Below, piece after piece: positions 8,075 through 19,400 of a stretch of 64,000 nucleotides of DNA. Every line of letters begins with the position of its first letter. Position 1 is the stretch's first letter. The position numbers were made by a program, and so were the translations under genes. Source of the stretch: Chitinophaga jiangningensis (GTDB taxonomy: Bacteria; Bacteroidota; Bacteroidia; Chitinophagales; Chitinophagaceae). The stretch covers positions 411,050-475,049 of the forward strand of contig NZ_FRBL01000008.1 in assembly GCF_900142605.1 (NCBI RefSeq). Reading direction: 5' to 3'. Under the pieces are notes generated by a model, which was given only the letters and a program-made list of their open reading frames with translations, made no database searches and was not told the DNA's origin.

Positions 8075-11000
8075 TTACTCTCCCGGATCGATGGCTTCTT
8101 TATCTACCGTAAATTGTTTTCCATGTACTTTGCGGTACTTCTTTATATATGCCGATGGATTCATCCCAAAGAGCTTATTAAACTGTTCGCGGAAATACTT
8201 AATATCTCCTATACCCACTGCATAGGCCGTTTCCTTGATGCTGTAATCCGTATTAATAAAGAGCTCCGCAGCTTTCCGAAGCCGTATCGAGCGAATGAAT
8301 ATATTTACCGGCTGCCCCGAAACCAGTTTTACCTTGCGGAGCAGGTTGGAATGACTCATTCCCAACTCCTGCAGCAGTGTTTGAATACTAAAGTGCTTAT
8401 CTTTTAAATGTTTCTCGACAATTAAAATGCACTTTTCCAACAACTCCTTATACTCCGCGGAAACTTTGAAGTTGCTTTGGGTGAGCGTAATCTCATTGTA
8501 AAAATACTTCTGCAGGGCGCTGCGGTTCCTCAGGAGCGTAGCCACCAATGCAATCACCAGCTTACTGTCAAACGGTTTAACGATATAATCATCGGCTCCT
8601 CCTTCCACTCCCTGCAGTTTGAGTTCATCGGAGGTGGCTCCCGTAAGCAGGATCACCGGGATATGGTTTAACTGTTCGTTTTCCTTTATGGCTTTGCACA
8701 GCTCAATACCGCTCATCTGCTTCATATGGATGTCGGAGATCACCAGGTCCGGCAGATATTTCTTCGCCATCGCCAGACCTGTTTCACCGTCGCCGGCCAG
8801 GTAAGTGAGGTAAGTATCTTTAAATAGCCGGGCCAGGTATTCCCGGATACCCTCATCATCATCAATGATCAGAATCGATTGCTTCCCGGAAACCAGCTCC
8901 GGCAAAGGTGCTGACGTGGCAGTTTGCACGGCGGGGTTCACATCTTCCTTTAATACTTCCGGCAACTGCGGGGTGGGTATCGTTTCTGAGATCACCACAT
9001 CTTCCGGAAAATGAGCTTTCCCTTTGTGAAACGTCAGCGTAAAAGTGGTACCCCGGCCTTCTTCACTGTTATAAAAGATGGTTCCCCGGTGCTGTACCGC
9101 AAAATGCTTCACCAGGAAAAGGCCAATGCCAAATCCGGGGCGGGAAGTGCTTCCCGATTTTTCTACTTTATAAAATTTTTCAAAAACTTTATCACCAGTG
9201 TCTGCTGGAATACCAACGCCGGTATCTTCTACTCTAATCACTACATCCGTTGCAGCGTCTTCCACCAGCAGCCGGATGGTGCCACCAGCCGGGGTATATT
9301 TCAGTGCATTGGAAAGCAGGTTATATAATATAATCTCCAGCTTCTCCGGGTCGGCATACAGCTCCAGCTGTTTGTCCGGGCAGTCAAATTCGTAGGTAAC
9401 CCGCTGTGCATGCGCCTGCCGCACGAAGCACAGATACACTTCACAGGCCAGGTCGTGCAGGTTTAACCGCGATGGCCTGATATGATCCAGGCCGCTTTCC
9501 GTTTTTCTGAACAGCAGCAACTGATCCACCAGACTAAGCATACGCCTGGCATTGCGGTACACTATATGCAGCTCCCCTTTCGCGTACTGCTCCTCGAAAT
9601 CTTTATCCAGCAACTCCTTCACCGGATTAATAATTAATGTCAGTGGCGTTCGGAATTCATGGGAAATGCTCGTAAAAAATGAAATCTTCTTTTCGGTGAT
9701 TTCTCTTTCCCGTTTGTTTAAGATGCGTTCCTTTTCACTTTCTGCCTGTTCTCTTTCCCTTTCCGCGCGCTCCCGCTCCAATTCAGTTTTTTCCTTCGCC
9801 AGTTCGGCCAGGCTTCGCTCCTTTTCCAGCCGCTCGTTTTCTGCATTCAGCTTTGCAATTTTCACTTCAAACTGCAGCCGGACGCGCCTGGAACGGTATT
9901 GTAAATAATAATACAGGGTTACAATTGCCAATAAAGTATATATTAACCAGGCCCACCAGCTCCTGTACCATGGAGGCAGTACAATAATTTTTACCTGTGC
10001 TTCTTCAGGCATCCACTGCCCTTCAGCGTTGGTGTTCTTTACCCGGAATGTATAGGTTCCTTCGGAAAGATGGCTGTAAACCGCTTTCCTGGAATCGCCA
10101 CTATAAATCCAGCCTTTATCCGAACCTTCCAGGAAGTAGGCGTACTGAATTTTATCCGGTGCGGAATATTCCAGTGCAGCAAACCCGAACGACAAGATAG
10201 CTTTATAGTATGGAATGGTGATCTGTTCAATTTGATTGTGGCCTGAACGCAACTCAAGTGCGGTATCCGCCTCCAATGGCATATTGGAGACTTTTATGTT
10301 CGTCAGAAAAACTTTGGGGTTACTGTTGATCCCAGCCATATTTTCGGGATGGAACAAAGAAAAACCCTTTATACCCCCAAAGGCAAACTCCCCGGACGCC
10401 AGTTGAATGGCAGCATGATAATTAAACTGGTTGCTCTGTAGCCCATCGCCCTGGTAGTAACTCCTGAATGTTTTAGTGGTGGGATTAAATTTAGCAATAC
10501 CGTTAAAGGTGCTCATCCACAGGTTACCGGCTGCGTCTTCCAGGATGGTGAGTACGGAGTTGCTACACAGGCCTTCATCCGTTGTATAGCGGGCGATAAT
10601 CTTTCCCTGCTTCCTGTCAAACAAAATCAATCCCCCTCCTTCAGTACCGAGCCAGAAATTTCCTGCGCGGTCCTCTTTCATCACATTTACAGGTTTACCG
10701 ATGAAAAAGGCGGCATGTGCCTTCTGCCGCCTGTCAATGCGAAATACGTAGTTGATACCGCCGCCCCAAAGCACCTGGTCTCTATCTTCTCTCAAAGCAT
10801 ATAAATCCTTTAACTGGCTGTCAAATAATTCAAAAACCTTTTTCTGGCGGTTTAATTTAAAGAGACCATATTGCTGCGTGGTAAGCCAGCAAGTTTTCTC
10901 CTGATCTTCCAGCATGCCGGGCCCAATAGGATGTAGTACCACCTGTGGATGCAGGGGGTCCACACAATCGTACCTTTCGAACTTCCCCTTACTAAAGCGG

Positions 11001-12283
11001 TTTACGCCCCCGCGGTAAGTGATTATCCAGGTGTGCTGCGGATCATCCGCACGAATATCGGTAACAAAATTATCGCTCAGGGAATAAGGGTTCCCAGGTT
11101 CATGCCGGTAGTTGGTAAACGTATTTGTTTTCCTGTTCCAGATACTTAGCCCGTCCCCGTCCGTGCCGATCCATACATCCCGGTTGGGTGCTTCGTAGAA
11201 CGATAAAATATAATTGCTCGCAAGCGATTGATCACCCGCGGAGAAAACGTTGTGAAAACGCTCTTTATTCGGGTCTATAATATTTACACCTCCTCTCAGG
11301 CAGCCAATCCATTTCCTTTCCTGTTTATCAATCCAGATAGCATACACCGCATTGCTCGATAAAGTATTCGGCTCATTTGAAACGGATAAAAAATCGACTT
11401 GATCTGTATCCGTATTTAAAACCGCCACTCCGCCCCCATTGGTGGCAATCCAGAGTTCATTGGGCTTATTCACCGTGATACCCGCAACGGCATTGTATTT
11501 CAGCTTCCCATTTTCTACACGATATACCTTATCGAAAGTATTAGCCGTGATGTTGTATCGCTGTAGTCCGTCGTTTGTTCCAATCCATAAAAACTGGCGG
11601 AGTGCTTTAATACAATTGGCGGATCGCAGCACTTCCGTTACCCGGCTGCCTTTATGGGTAACATAGTCATAACGATACAACCCTTTATCCGCTACAAAAA
11701 ACCACACCTGCCCGTCATTTGCCACTTCCACCGTTGTTACATCATACACGACATGCGCATTGTCCTGTAATACTACAGTGGCACCAGTGGTTTTGCCATG
11801 TTCAAAAAAAAGCAGCCCATTATCTGCTGTGGCAACAAACATATTGCCCTTGCCATCCGCTTTAATGGCTTTTACTACCGACTGTAACTGCGCCTGCTTT
11901 CCTTCTCCCGTTTTATAATACAGGACGGAGAAGTCATCGGTCAACTGGTGGTAAATACTGGCGCCCTGACGGGTCCCTATCCATAAATTACCCTGTTGAT
12001 CTTCACTGATCGAATTAATCCAGTTATTAATGAGAGAGCGGGTATTTTTAAAATTATTTCTGAAGATTTTGAATTCATAACCATCAAACCGATTGAGTCC
12101 ATCATAGGTTCCAAACCACATGAACCCGTTCCGGTCCTGGTAAATACAGCGCACAAAATTGTTGGACAGGCCCTGGTCAATTCCCAGGTAGGCCCTCACG
12201 GGGTAACCGGCATAAGATGCAATGCTGGTAAGCAGCTGCAGGCATATGATCACGTGGAAAAATTTCTTACAAAACGATTTCAT
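8075..12283 (-). CDS. Hybrid two-component system sensor kinase / response regulator (HTCS)
   Basis: 1402 residues with the full HTCS architecture. In order: signal peptide (1-25); a long periplasmic two-component-regulator propeller domain with many repeats (NNFVRCIYQDRNGFMWFGT and similar); a Y_Y_Y domain; one membrane segment (WWAWLIYTLLAIVTLYYYL); a charged coiled coil rich in E, R and K; HisKA with SISHEFRTPLT; HATPase (NLLSNALKYTPAGG, DTGVGIP, GFGIGLFLVK); a receiver domain (LIIDDDEG, DLVISDIHM, VKPFD) and a C-terminal AraC helix-turn-helix. Family members sense oligosaccharide breakdown products in the periplasm and activate the adjacent PUL. It is 116 bp downstream of the esterase gene on the same strand, at the end of PUL 2, its likely target. 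Confidence 0.96.
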   Translation of the reverse strand: MKSFCKKFFHVIICLQLLTSIASYAGYPVRAYLGIDQGLSNNFVRCIYQDRNGFMWFGTYDGLNRFDGYEFKIFRNNFKNTRSLINNWINSISEDQQGNLWIGTRQGASIYHQLTDDFSVLYYKTGEGKQAQLQSVVKAIKADGKGNMFVATADNGLLFFEHGKTTGATVVLQDNAHVVYDVTTVEVANDGQVWFFVADKGLYRYDYVTHKGSRVTEVLRSANCIKALRQFLWIGTNDGLQRYNITANTFDKVYRVENGKLKYNAVAGITVNKPNELWIATNGGGVAVLNTDTDQVDFLSVSNEPNTLSSNAVYAIWIDKQERKWIGCLRGGVNIIDPNKERFHNVFSAGDQSLASNYILSFYEAPNRDVWIGTDGDGLSIWNRKTNTFTNYRHEPGNPYSLSDNFVTDIRADDPQHTWIITYRGGVNRFSKGKFERYDCVDPLHPQVVLHPIGPGMLEDQEKTCWLTTQQYGLFKLNRQKKVFELFDSQLKDLYALREDRDQVLWGGGINYVFRIDRRQKAHAAFFIGKPVNVMKEDRAGNFWLGTEGGGLILFDRKQGKIIARYTTDEGLCSNSVLTILEDAAGNLWMSTFNGIAKFNPTTKTFRSYYQGDGLQSNQFNYHAAIQLASGEFAFGGIKGFSLFHPENMAGINSNPKVFLTNIKVSNMPLEADTALELRSGHNQIEQITIPYYKAILSFGFAALEYSAPDKIQYAYFLEGSDKGWIYSGDSRKAVYSHLSEGTYTFRVKNTNAEGQWMPEEAQVKIIVLPPWYRSWWAWLIYTLLAIVTLYYYLQYRSRRVRLQFEVKIAKLNAENERLEKERSLAELAKEKTELERERAEREREQAESEKERILNKREREITEKKISFFTSISHEFRTPLTLIINPVKELLDKDFEEQYAKGELHIVYRNARRMLSLVDQLLLFRKTESGLDHIRPSRLNLHDLACEVYLCFVRQAHAQRVTYEFDCPDKQLELYADPEKLEIILYNLLSNALKYTPAGGTIRLLVEDAATDVVIRVEDTGVGIPADTGDKVFEKFYKVEKSGSTSRPGFGIGLFLVKHFAVQHRGTIFYNSEEGRGTTFTLTFHKGKAHFPEDVVISETIPTPQLPEVLKEDVNPAVQTATSAPLPELVSGKQSILIIDDDEGIREYLARLFKDTYLTYLAGDGETGLAMAKKYLPDLVISDIHMKQMSGIELCKAIKENEQLNHIPVILLTGATSDELKLQGVEGGADDYIVKPFDSKLVIALVATLLRNRSALQKYFYNEITLTQSNFKVSAEYKELLEKCILIVEKHLKDKHFSIQTLLQELGMSHSNLLRKVKLVSGQPVNIFIRSIRLRKAAELFINTDYSIKETAYAVGIGDIKYFREQFNKLFGMNPSAYIKKYRKVHGKQFTVDKEAIDPGE

Positions 12284-12399
12284 GGTGACAAAGGAGACGC
12301 TACACGTAAAAAAAGGAATAACTTAACCCGCTGTGAAAATGGTTAAATTATTCCTTACAATATACCCTAAAATGGAGAAAAGTTGAAATTAAACGCCGG

Positions 12400-13257
12400 T
12401 CATCTTCCTGACATATACCACGTAAACTGGTACAGATTGCGATCCCACTCCTTGTTGTCATGCCCGTTGGTATCCACTACATAAATATGCGGTAGCCGGA
12501 TGGAGTCCAGGTAGGCATGCACCTTTTCACTGATACTAAATAAGCCATCCTGATTACCACAACCTACCCAGAGTAACTTTAAGCGCTTCCGTGCTTTGGT
12601 CATATCCGGGATGAACGGGATATCATACATTCCGCCAAACTGGTTGGTATTAGGAGCAGCGGAAAAACCACCCACGTAAGCAAATGTATCCGGGTGATAC
12701 AAACCGATGTTATACGACTGCCCGCCTCCCATGGACAAGCCCGCCAGTGCGCGGTGCTTTTTATCAGTGCCATAGTGCGCATCTATGTAGGGAATGATAT
12801 CCTGCAGCAGATCGTCTTCAAATGACTTTCCGTAACCGGCATAACCATCTGCTTTACCGGAACGCTTGCCCTTCGCCGTATCTCCCACCGTAAGCCAGGT
12901 ATCGCAATTCGGAAACACCATAATGGCAGGCTTGATCGTACCTGCAGCGATGCCGTTATCCATGATCACATCCGCCTGGCACCATTCCGTCCATTGCCCG
13001 TAATCCTGTCCTAACCCGTGCAACAGGTAGATGACCGGATACTTTTGTTTCGGGGAATACCCCGGTGGCGTATACACGTTCATTTCCCTGCGCTTGCCCA
13101 GTGTTTTTGAATCATACTGCACCGCCACGAGTTTGCCATGTGGTATATCTTCCCGTTGAATGTTAAACCCTGCCGGAGGATCAGGAATATTGGTGGTCTG
13201 TGCCACAGCAGCCTGGCCGATCATCAGGCAGGCTATACCCATCATTATGTTTCTCAT
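12400..13257 (-). CDS. Secreted CE1-type carbohydrate esterase (esterase D / feruloyl or acetyl esterase fold)
   Basis: 285 residues with signal peptide (cleavage near AVAQ, residue 20). An alpha/beta-hydrolase of the esterase D type: VIYLLHGLG (about 76-83), nucleophile Ser175 in GLSMGGG, acid Asp237 in GNQDG and catalytic His266 in TNGHD. PUL-borne members remove acetyl or feruloyl groups from xylan and other hemicelluloses, which fits its place 7 bp downstream of a secreted GH5. It might instead be a self-standing xylan esterase; the acyl group cannot be read from the sequence. Confidence 0.85.
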   Translation of the reverse strand: MRNIMMGIACLMIGQAAVAQTTNIPDPPAGFNIQREDIPHGKLVAVQYDSKTLGKRREMNVYTPPGYSPKQKYPVIYLLHGLGQDYGQWTEWCQADVIMDNGIAAGTIKPAIMVFPNCDTWLTVGDTAKGKRSGKADGYAGYGKSFEDDLLQDIIPYIDAHYGTDKKHRALAGLSMGGGQSYNIGLYHPDTFAYVGGFSAAPNTNQFGGMYDIPFIPDMTKARKRLKLLWVGCGNQDGLFSISEKVHAYLDSIRLPHIYVVDTNGHDNKEWDRNLYQFTWYMSGR

Positions 13258-13264
13258 ATTAAAC

Positions 13265-14719
13265 TTAATTACTTCCTGCTAACAATGCACTGATGGTCCG
13301 TTGATCCAGCACCGTGTTATTACGCCTGTCCAGCGCGCCACCAGTGTCCCAGTAAAAAGGTTTTACCCCATTGGCTACTGCTTTTTGGGTAACATAGGTT
13401 AACCAGTAATCTACTGCATCATTATGCGTTGCCAGGTCTTTAGGCACATACTTACTGTTACCACGTCTGTAAGCCCCATATTCACCTAGTATCACAGGAA
13501 TTTGTTTATCAGTAAATTTGACTTTCATTTTCGCAAACGCAGCAATCACATCACTTTCCTCCCCCCAGGTTGCATTACGCTCCGGCTCAATGGTGGAGTG
13601 ATGCCCCGCACCCCAGTAGTAAAACATTTTACCCCAGGAAGCATCTCCATCCATCAATATACAAAACTGCGAAGGTGTATAATAGTGTACCTCTACCATC
13701 AGGCGGTCTTTCACCGCATCGGTAGGCAAAGTGTTCATCAGCTGGTTTGTTTTGTCGATGTCAGTAGATGGCCCCTGTACTACCAGTACGCGGTAGCTGT
13801 TACGCCCACCGGTGGACCTTACCGCGTTAATAAAAGTCTGGTGGTAACTCTGCAGAATAGCCATCTGTTCCGCAGTTTCTACCGGCGGTTCATTGGCACT
13901 GGCGAACATGAGGTGTTCATCAAAGTCGCGCATGGTAGTAGCGATTTGCTCCCAGAAAGCTTTTTGTTTGGCGTTGGTGGCATCCTGTCTTACTTTGGAA
14001 ATATTTTCATCCAGCCAGCCACCGTCCCAGTGAATGTTAAGTAGCACATAGATATCATTTTGCACGCAGTACTGTACTACCTGCTTTACGCGTGTGAGCC
14101 ACGCGTCCTGGATCTTGGCGATGTTTTTATCCGCATACTGATCCCAGGAGCAGGGAAGGCGTATGGCATTAAACCCTTGCAGCTTCACAGCTTTGATATA
14201 ACTTTCGCTGATCAGCGGATTTCCCCAGGCGGTTTCACCACCTATTGCTTCTAATGTATTGCCTATGTTCCAACCCATTTTGAATTTCGCCGCCAGCTGT
14301 ACCGCATTGCTTTCCATACCGGTGGCGTTTGCCGGCTGCGGGGAAGTGTTGTAGCTGGGATAACGGCTGCTGCCCTGGGTTACGGTAATTCTTCTCGACT
14401 GGCTGCTGCCGGCATCTACTACGAGAATGGCGGACCTGCTGTTACCGGTTGCATTAGGCGTGGCCGTTAGTCGTACGGAGGATTCACTGCCGCTGCCGGT
14501 GGACTTACTGGTCTGCAACCAACCGGCAGCAGGGTTAGAAAGCGTCCAGGTGATGTTGCTGGATATGTTTACATCAGCAGTACCGCCATCTTCAGAAAAA
14601 GTGAGGTCGGAAGAAGAAACGGATAAAGTGGGCGCATCTGTACTGCTCTTACCGCAACAAACGAGGGTTACGGCAAATAGTAACAGGCCCGCCATGGGGA
14701 TTTTTACGTGGAATTTCAT
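13265..14719 (-). CDS. BACON-domain GH5 endoglucanase, surface lipoprotein
   Basis: 484 residues. The lipoprotein signal ends at LVCC (Cys21 or Cys22). A BACON domain (about 32-115, with SSNITWTLSNPAAGWL and ITVTQ) is followed by a GH5 catalytic domain. GWNIGNTLEAIGGETAWGNP and GFNAIRLPCSWD are typical GH5 signatures. The acid/base is Glu277 in ASANEPP and the nucleophile Glu413 in ILGEYGAYR, with HYYTPSQF between them. The pattern resembles subfamily 4 (beta-1,4-glucan or xyloglucan endo-hydrolases), but I cannot fix the subfamily. It is probably the surface enzyme that makes oligosaccharides for the adjacent SusC/SusD pair. Confidence 0.9.
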   Translation of the reverse strand: MKFHVKIPMAGLLLFAVTLVCCGKSSTDAPTLSVSSSDLTFSEDGGTADVNISSNITWTLSNPAAGWLQTSKSTGSGSESSVRLTATPNATGNSRSAILVVDAGSSQSRRITVTQGSSRYPSYNTSPQPANATGMESNAVQLAAKFKMGWNIGNTLEAIGGETAWGNPLISESYIKAVKLQGFNAIRLPCSWDQYADKNIAKIQDAWLTRVKQVVQYCVQNDIYVLLNIHWDGGWLDENISKVRQDATNAKQKAFWEQIATTMRDFDEHLMFASANEPPVETAEQMAILQSYHQTFINAVRSTGGRNSYRVLVVQGPSTDIDKTNQLMNTLPTDAVKDRLMVEVHYYTPSQFCILMDGDASWGKMFYYWGAGHHSTIEPERNATWGEESDVIAAFAKMKVKFTDKQIPVILGEYGAYRRGNSKYVPKDLATHNDAVDYWLTYVTQKAVANGVKPFYWDTGGALDRRNNTVLDQRTISALLAGSN

Positions 14720-14796
14720 ATGTAATGTATTTAGAGGGAGTATTTAAATCAGGGTATTGGTGCCGGCAATGCGACACCAATACCCCGTTACATATT

Positions 14797-16389
14797 TTAC
14801 CAACCGGCATTTTGTTTCAGCACATTATTGGACAACGTGATCTGAGCGTTAGGCACCTGTACCAGGCCTTTTGTTTCCTGTATCTTCGCGGCCTGAATAG
14901 TTTTGGTGGTATTCACACCACCATTTTGCACCGTCACCGATTCCGCAATAGCCGCAGCTGCTACGTTGATGCCCTGGCGTAGTAAGTCCCAGTAACGAAT
15001 ACCTTCTGCCACAAACTCCAGTCTTCTTTCATTCATAATATTTGCCTGGCTAACCGGTGTTTGCACAAAGGCTGCGCCGTAGGCTCTTTTACGCACCTGG
15101 TCAAAATAATCCTGTGCAGCAGGCGCGCCCAGTTCCGCAGCCATCAGCAATACATCTGCATACCTGATGGATACAAAATCCTGGAACTGGCTGATCATAA
15201 AGCTGGCACCTCCCATTTTTTCAGGAAGACTCCTTCCCGCTTCATCTGCCAGCGGCGTATACTTTTTAATGGTGTAGCCGGTATATTCCCGCTGGTCTTT
15301 AATATTCTGAAAATCCAGTTTCTCATCAGCGAAAGAAATGATAGAAGCACTTCTGCGGCTATCATTGGCAGCAAAGGCATTCCAGGTCTTAGGATTAATG
15401 GTAGCACCTCCCCAGCCCATGCCGTATGGATAAATGCTTTGAATACGGATGCCATTCATCACCATCCACGTGTTACCGTCTACGTTACCATTCCAGTCAC
15501 TCGTATAGGTGTACTTGATAGCGAACACCGTTTCTTTGTTATCTTCTCCCACATAATTATTGAGAGATGCCGGAGGCCACAGGTTAGCGAATTTATCCAC
15601 CAGGCCAAATCCTCCGTTGTTCACCACATCTTCCGCGTAAGCGAGCGCCTGCGCTTTGGACACTTCCCCTACCAGGTCAGGCTTTCCATAATAGCCCGTA
15701 TAATACAGGAACACACGTGCTATCAGTGCTTCCGCTGCCCATTTGGTTACGCGGCCACGGGTAGAAGGGTCCTGGCTGCCATAGCTGGTGGTGGCCAGGT
15801 TAGCCGCTGCAAATTTCAGGTCCGCCGCAATCAGGTGGTATACACTGTCGGGATTAGCCTGCGGCACATTGTCGGTAGTGGGTTTGGTAATCAATGGAAT
15901 GTTGCCCCATAACCTTACCATATCAAAGTAGCAAAAGGCACGGATAAACCTGGTTTCTGCTTCGTAGGTATTACGCAGGGTGGTATTGCCTTTCCAGTCC
16001 ACCCCGTCCAGGTGAGTCAGGAGCATGTTAGCGCGGTAAATGGCTTTATAATACAGGCTCCACGAGTCGCCAAACAAATCCTGATCGGAAGGAGAACGCA
16101 GTTTATCAAATTCGTCCATCATCTGGTAGCCAAAGCCGTCGGCATTGCCTGTAGCCCCAAACGCTTCGTCCGACATAATAGTGGAAGCAACGGGAAAGGC
16201 TACCCCACCGGACCAAACGCGTTGTAACCCGTCATATACACCTACCAGCGCTTTCCAGGCATCTCCCTGGGTTCTATAGAAATTCTGTTCTGTTGCGGAG
16301 GTTACATCTTCCGTATCCAAAAAACTTTTTTTACAAGCCATCATGGATAGTAAGGTTGCCACCAGTATATAATATTTTACGTTTTTCAT
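14797..16389 (-). CDS. SusD/RagB family lipoprotein (PUL 2)
   Basis: 530 residues with a lipoprotein signal (MKNVKYYILVATLLSMMACKK). SusD features include EAQTRFIRAF-type helix (YEAETRFIRAFCYFDMVRLW), FQDFVSIRYADVLLMAAE near the C-terminus and NERRLEFVAEGIRYWDLLRQG. It follows its SusC partner by 17 bp and precedes the GH5 gene by 77 bp. It binds glycan at the surface as part of the SusCD complex. Confidence 0.94.
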   Translation of the reverse strand: MKNVKYYILVATLLSMMACKKSFLDTEDVTSATEQNFYRTQGDAWKALVGVYDGLQRVWSGGVAFPVASTIMSDEAFGATGNADGFGYQMMDEFDKLRSPSDQDLFGDSWSLYYKAIYRANMLLTHLDGVDWKGNTTLRNTYEAETRFIRAFCYFDMVRLWGNIPLITKPTTDNVPQANPDSVYHLIAADLKFAAANLATTSYGSQDPSTRGRVTKWAAEALIARVFLYYTGYYGKPDLVGEVSKAQALAYAEDVVNNGGFGLVDKFANLWPPASLNNYVGEDNKETVFAIKYTYTSDWNGNVDGNTWMVMNGIRIQSIYPYGMGWGGATINPKTWNAFAANDSRRSASIISFADEKLDFQNIKDQREYTGYTIKKYTPLADEAGRSLPEKMGGASFMISQFQDFVSIRYADVLLMAAELGAPAAQDYFDQVRKRAYGAAFVQTPVSQANIMNERRLEFVAEGIRYWDLLRQGINVAAAAIAESVTVQNGGVNTTKTIQAAKIQETKGLVQVPNAQITLSNNVLKQNAGW

Positions 16390-16406
16390 CGCCTATTCAT
16401 TTTAAG

Positions 16407-19400
16407 TTAGAAACGGATGTTTGCACCTGCCATAAAAGTTCTTGGCCTTGGGTAATACCCTAAGTCCACTCCGGAAGAAAAACCTTCATTGTAGCCCACT
16501 TCAGGATCCATCCCGTTGTATTTGGTAATGATAAAAGGATTCTGAACGGATGCATATATTCTCACTTTACTGAGATAGCTTTTTTTCAACAGGCCGGAGA
16601 AGTCATATCCCAATGTGATGTTGTTGATGCGCAGGAAACTGCCGTTGTAGATATACAGGTCGGAGAACTGTGCCCAGTTGGCGCCGTCTTCTGTTACCCG
16701 GGGGATACGGTTGGAAGTACCGGGACCATGCCAGCGTTCCAGGATTTCAGCGCTGTAGTTGCCAAAGCCACCAGGGCTTCTCCACGACTGCACCAGCTGA
16801 TTACCGGAAACACCGGATGCCTGCACCTGGAAATCGAAGCCTTTATAACCCAGGGCAATGTTGAACCCGTAGGTGAAGTCCGGATTAGGATTTCCGATGT
16901 TTGTTTTATCGTTGTTATCAATTACGCCGTCACCATTTAAGTCCACATACTTTACATCACCAGCTTTCGCATCCGGCTGAATAGGGTTGCCTGTTTTTCC
17001 TTTATAGGCCAGCACCTCATCCTGGGTCTGGAAAACGCCGGCAGTCTGGTAGCCCCAGAAGTAGCCTACCGGTTCACCGTTTGCAGCACGGTAAAACTCA
17101 CCGGCATTGTTGTAAAGCACATTGGTATTACCGTGCAGTACATGGTCGTTGGTAGGAATATTCCCGATCCTGTTTTTATTGATAGCACCATTTACCCCGA
17201 ATGAATAGGTGAAGTCCCTGCCGATTCTGTTACTGTAGTTAAGCGCCAGTTCGAAACCTGTATTTTTTACATCGCCGCCGTTGATCAGCGGGGCATCCGC
17301 ACCGCCTGTTGCCAGGATAGGAACGGTGATCAACCAGTCTTTCGTTTGTTTTGCGTAGTAATCAAACACTACGTTCAGGTGTTGAAACAGCGTTGCATCG
17401 AAGCCGATGTTGGTTTGCTCGGAAGTTTCCCATTTAACGTTGGGGTTCGCGATACGGTTAGGATAGGCTCCCTGTGTGTTGGCACCTTCAACAGGTCCGA
17501 AAATATAACCGGCGTTGCTGAAGCTGATAGGCGATAAAAACTGGTAGGCGGCCACGTTCTGGTTACCCACCTGTCCCCAGCTGCCCCGTAATTTCAGGAA
17601 GTTGAGCCATTGCACGTTTTGCATAAAATTCTCCCGGGTGATCACCCAGCCGGCGGATACGGACGGGAAGTAACCCCAGCGCTTATCCGGCGCAAACTTG
17701 GAAGAGCCATCCGCTCTGAACGTAAGGTTCACGATGTATTTTTCCTGGAAGTCGTATGACAACCTGCCGAAGAAGGACAACAAGGCGCTCTCCGTAGGGC
17801 CACCGCTTACGCTCATGTAAGGAGCGCCGCGCGTAACGTTCTGCGCAACAGATAAATACGCATGTTGCATATCGGCCACGCGCAGGTCGAAGTTATTACC
17901 CCGCATGTCCACCGTTTTTGTTTTCAGGGAGGAGCTACCTGCCAGTACGGTGAAGTGATGATCGTTGTGCAGGTTGAAATCATAGCTGAGGGTGTTGTCG
18001 AACTGGATGGTGCGACCATTGCCCATTGACTGTGATACTTTTGCCGTGTCGTTAAACGAGTAGATGGACAGGTGGTAAACTGGTGTATAGCCGTGGCTCT
18101 GATTAGAATTATAATTTAAGCCCAGGCTGGAACGGAATTTCAATCCTTTAATGGGTTCTACCTGTAAGTATACATCACCAAATAATCCCTGGCTGCTGTT
18201 GCGGTTCCTGGTAGTGTAATCCATTACGGCATACGGATTGGCCTCTCCGTTATTCCACGACTGATCAGGCTTTCCGGGATACCATCCTTTATTATCACTG
18301 CTGTAATAATTGCCGGCAGCATCGTACATCGGCAGGAACGGACTGGTAGTGAAACTGCTGCGTAGGGTGTTATTGTAAAGTCCGTCTACCAGGATGCCGT
18401 GATTATTCTGGTAGTTGAAGGTGAGGTGTTCGCCTATTTTAATATAGTTGTCGTATAAGTTATGTTCAGAGTTGATGCGGAAGTTATAGCGATCGAAATA
18501 AGACATATCCGAACCGCCTACGATGCCGCCCTGGCTGGTATAACCCAGTGACAAGGAGTAGGCGGAGCTGCCACCGCCACCCTGTACGCCGAGCACATAG
18601 TTTTGGGTGGGTACATTACTTTTAAACATCTGGTCCAGCCAGTTGGTGTTTACCGGCAGGTTGTTCACCACATCGTCGCTGAAGTAAGGTGCTTTCCCGG
18701 AGTTCACCGCCGCTTCGTTGATGATAGTGGCGTATTCTTTCGCATCCAGCAGCTTTACGTCGCGTGGCCGCTGTTGTACACCGTAGTAAGCGTCCAGTGT
18801 TACCTGTGGCTTTTGGTTTACCTTACCTGTTCTGGTAGTCACCAGTATTACCCCGTTTGCCGCCTGGGAGCCGTAGATGGCAGCAGAAGCGGCATCTTTC
18901 AGGATATCAATGGAAGCGATATCGGCAGGGTTCAGGTAGGAGATATCGCCGGTTTGCACCCCATCCACTATATATAATGGACCGAAATTACCTACCGTAC
19001 CTTTACCGCGGATCACTACGTTCATCCCTGCGCCCGGTTGCCCGGAGTAGCTGGTAATCTGAACGCCGGGGGCCTGCCCCTGTAATGCCTGCAGGGCGGT
19101 GGTGGTATTTTGTTTCTGGAGGTCGTCCCCTTTTACCTGTACGTTGGCGCCGGTAACGAGTTTTTTCTTCTGGACCCCATATCCTATCACCACTACATTT
19201 TCGAGTTGACTTTCCGCATCCTGCAGTTGTACGGTCAGGTTGTTGGAGGTTACTTTTACTTCTTTCGGGATAAAACCTACGGAAGAGATGACCAGTATAT
19301 CGCCGGTGGAGGCGTTGATGGTGAATTTACCGGTTTCGTCGGCAATGACAGCCGTTTTGGCTCCTTTAACCGCTACGGAGGCGGCAGACACCGGTAGGGA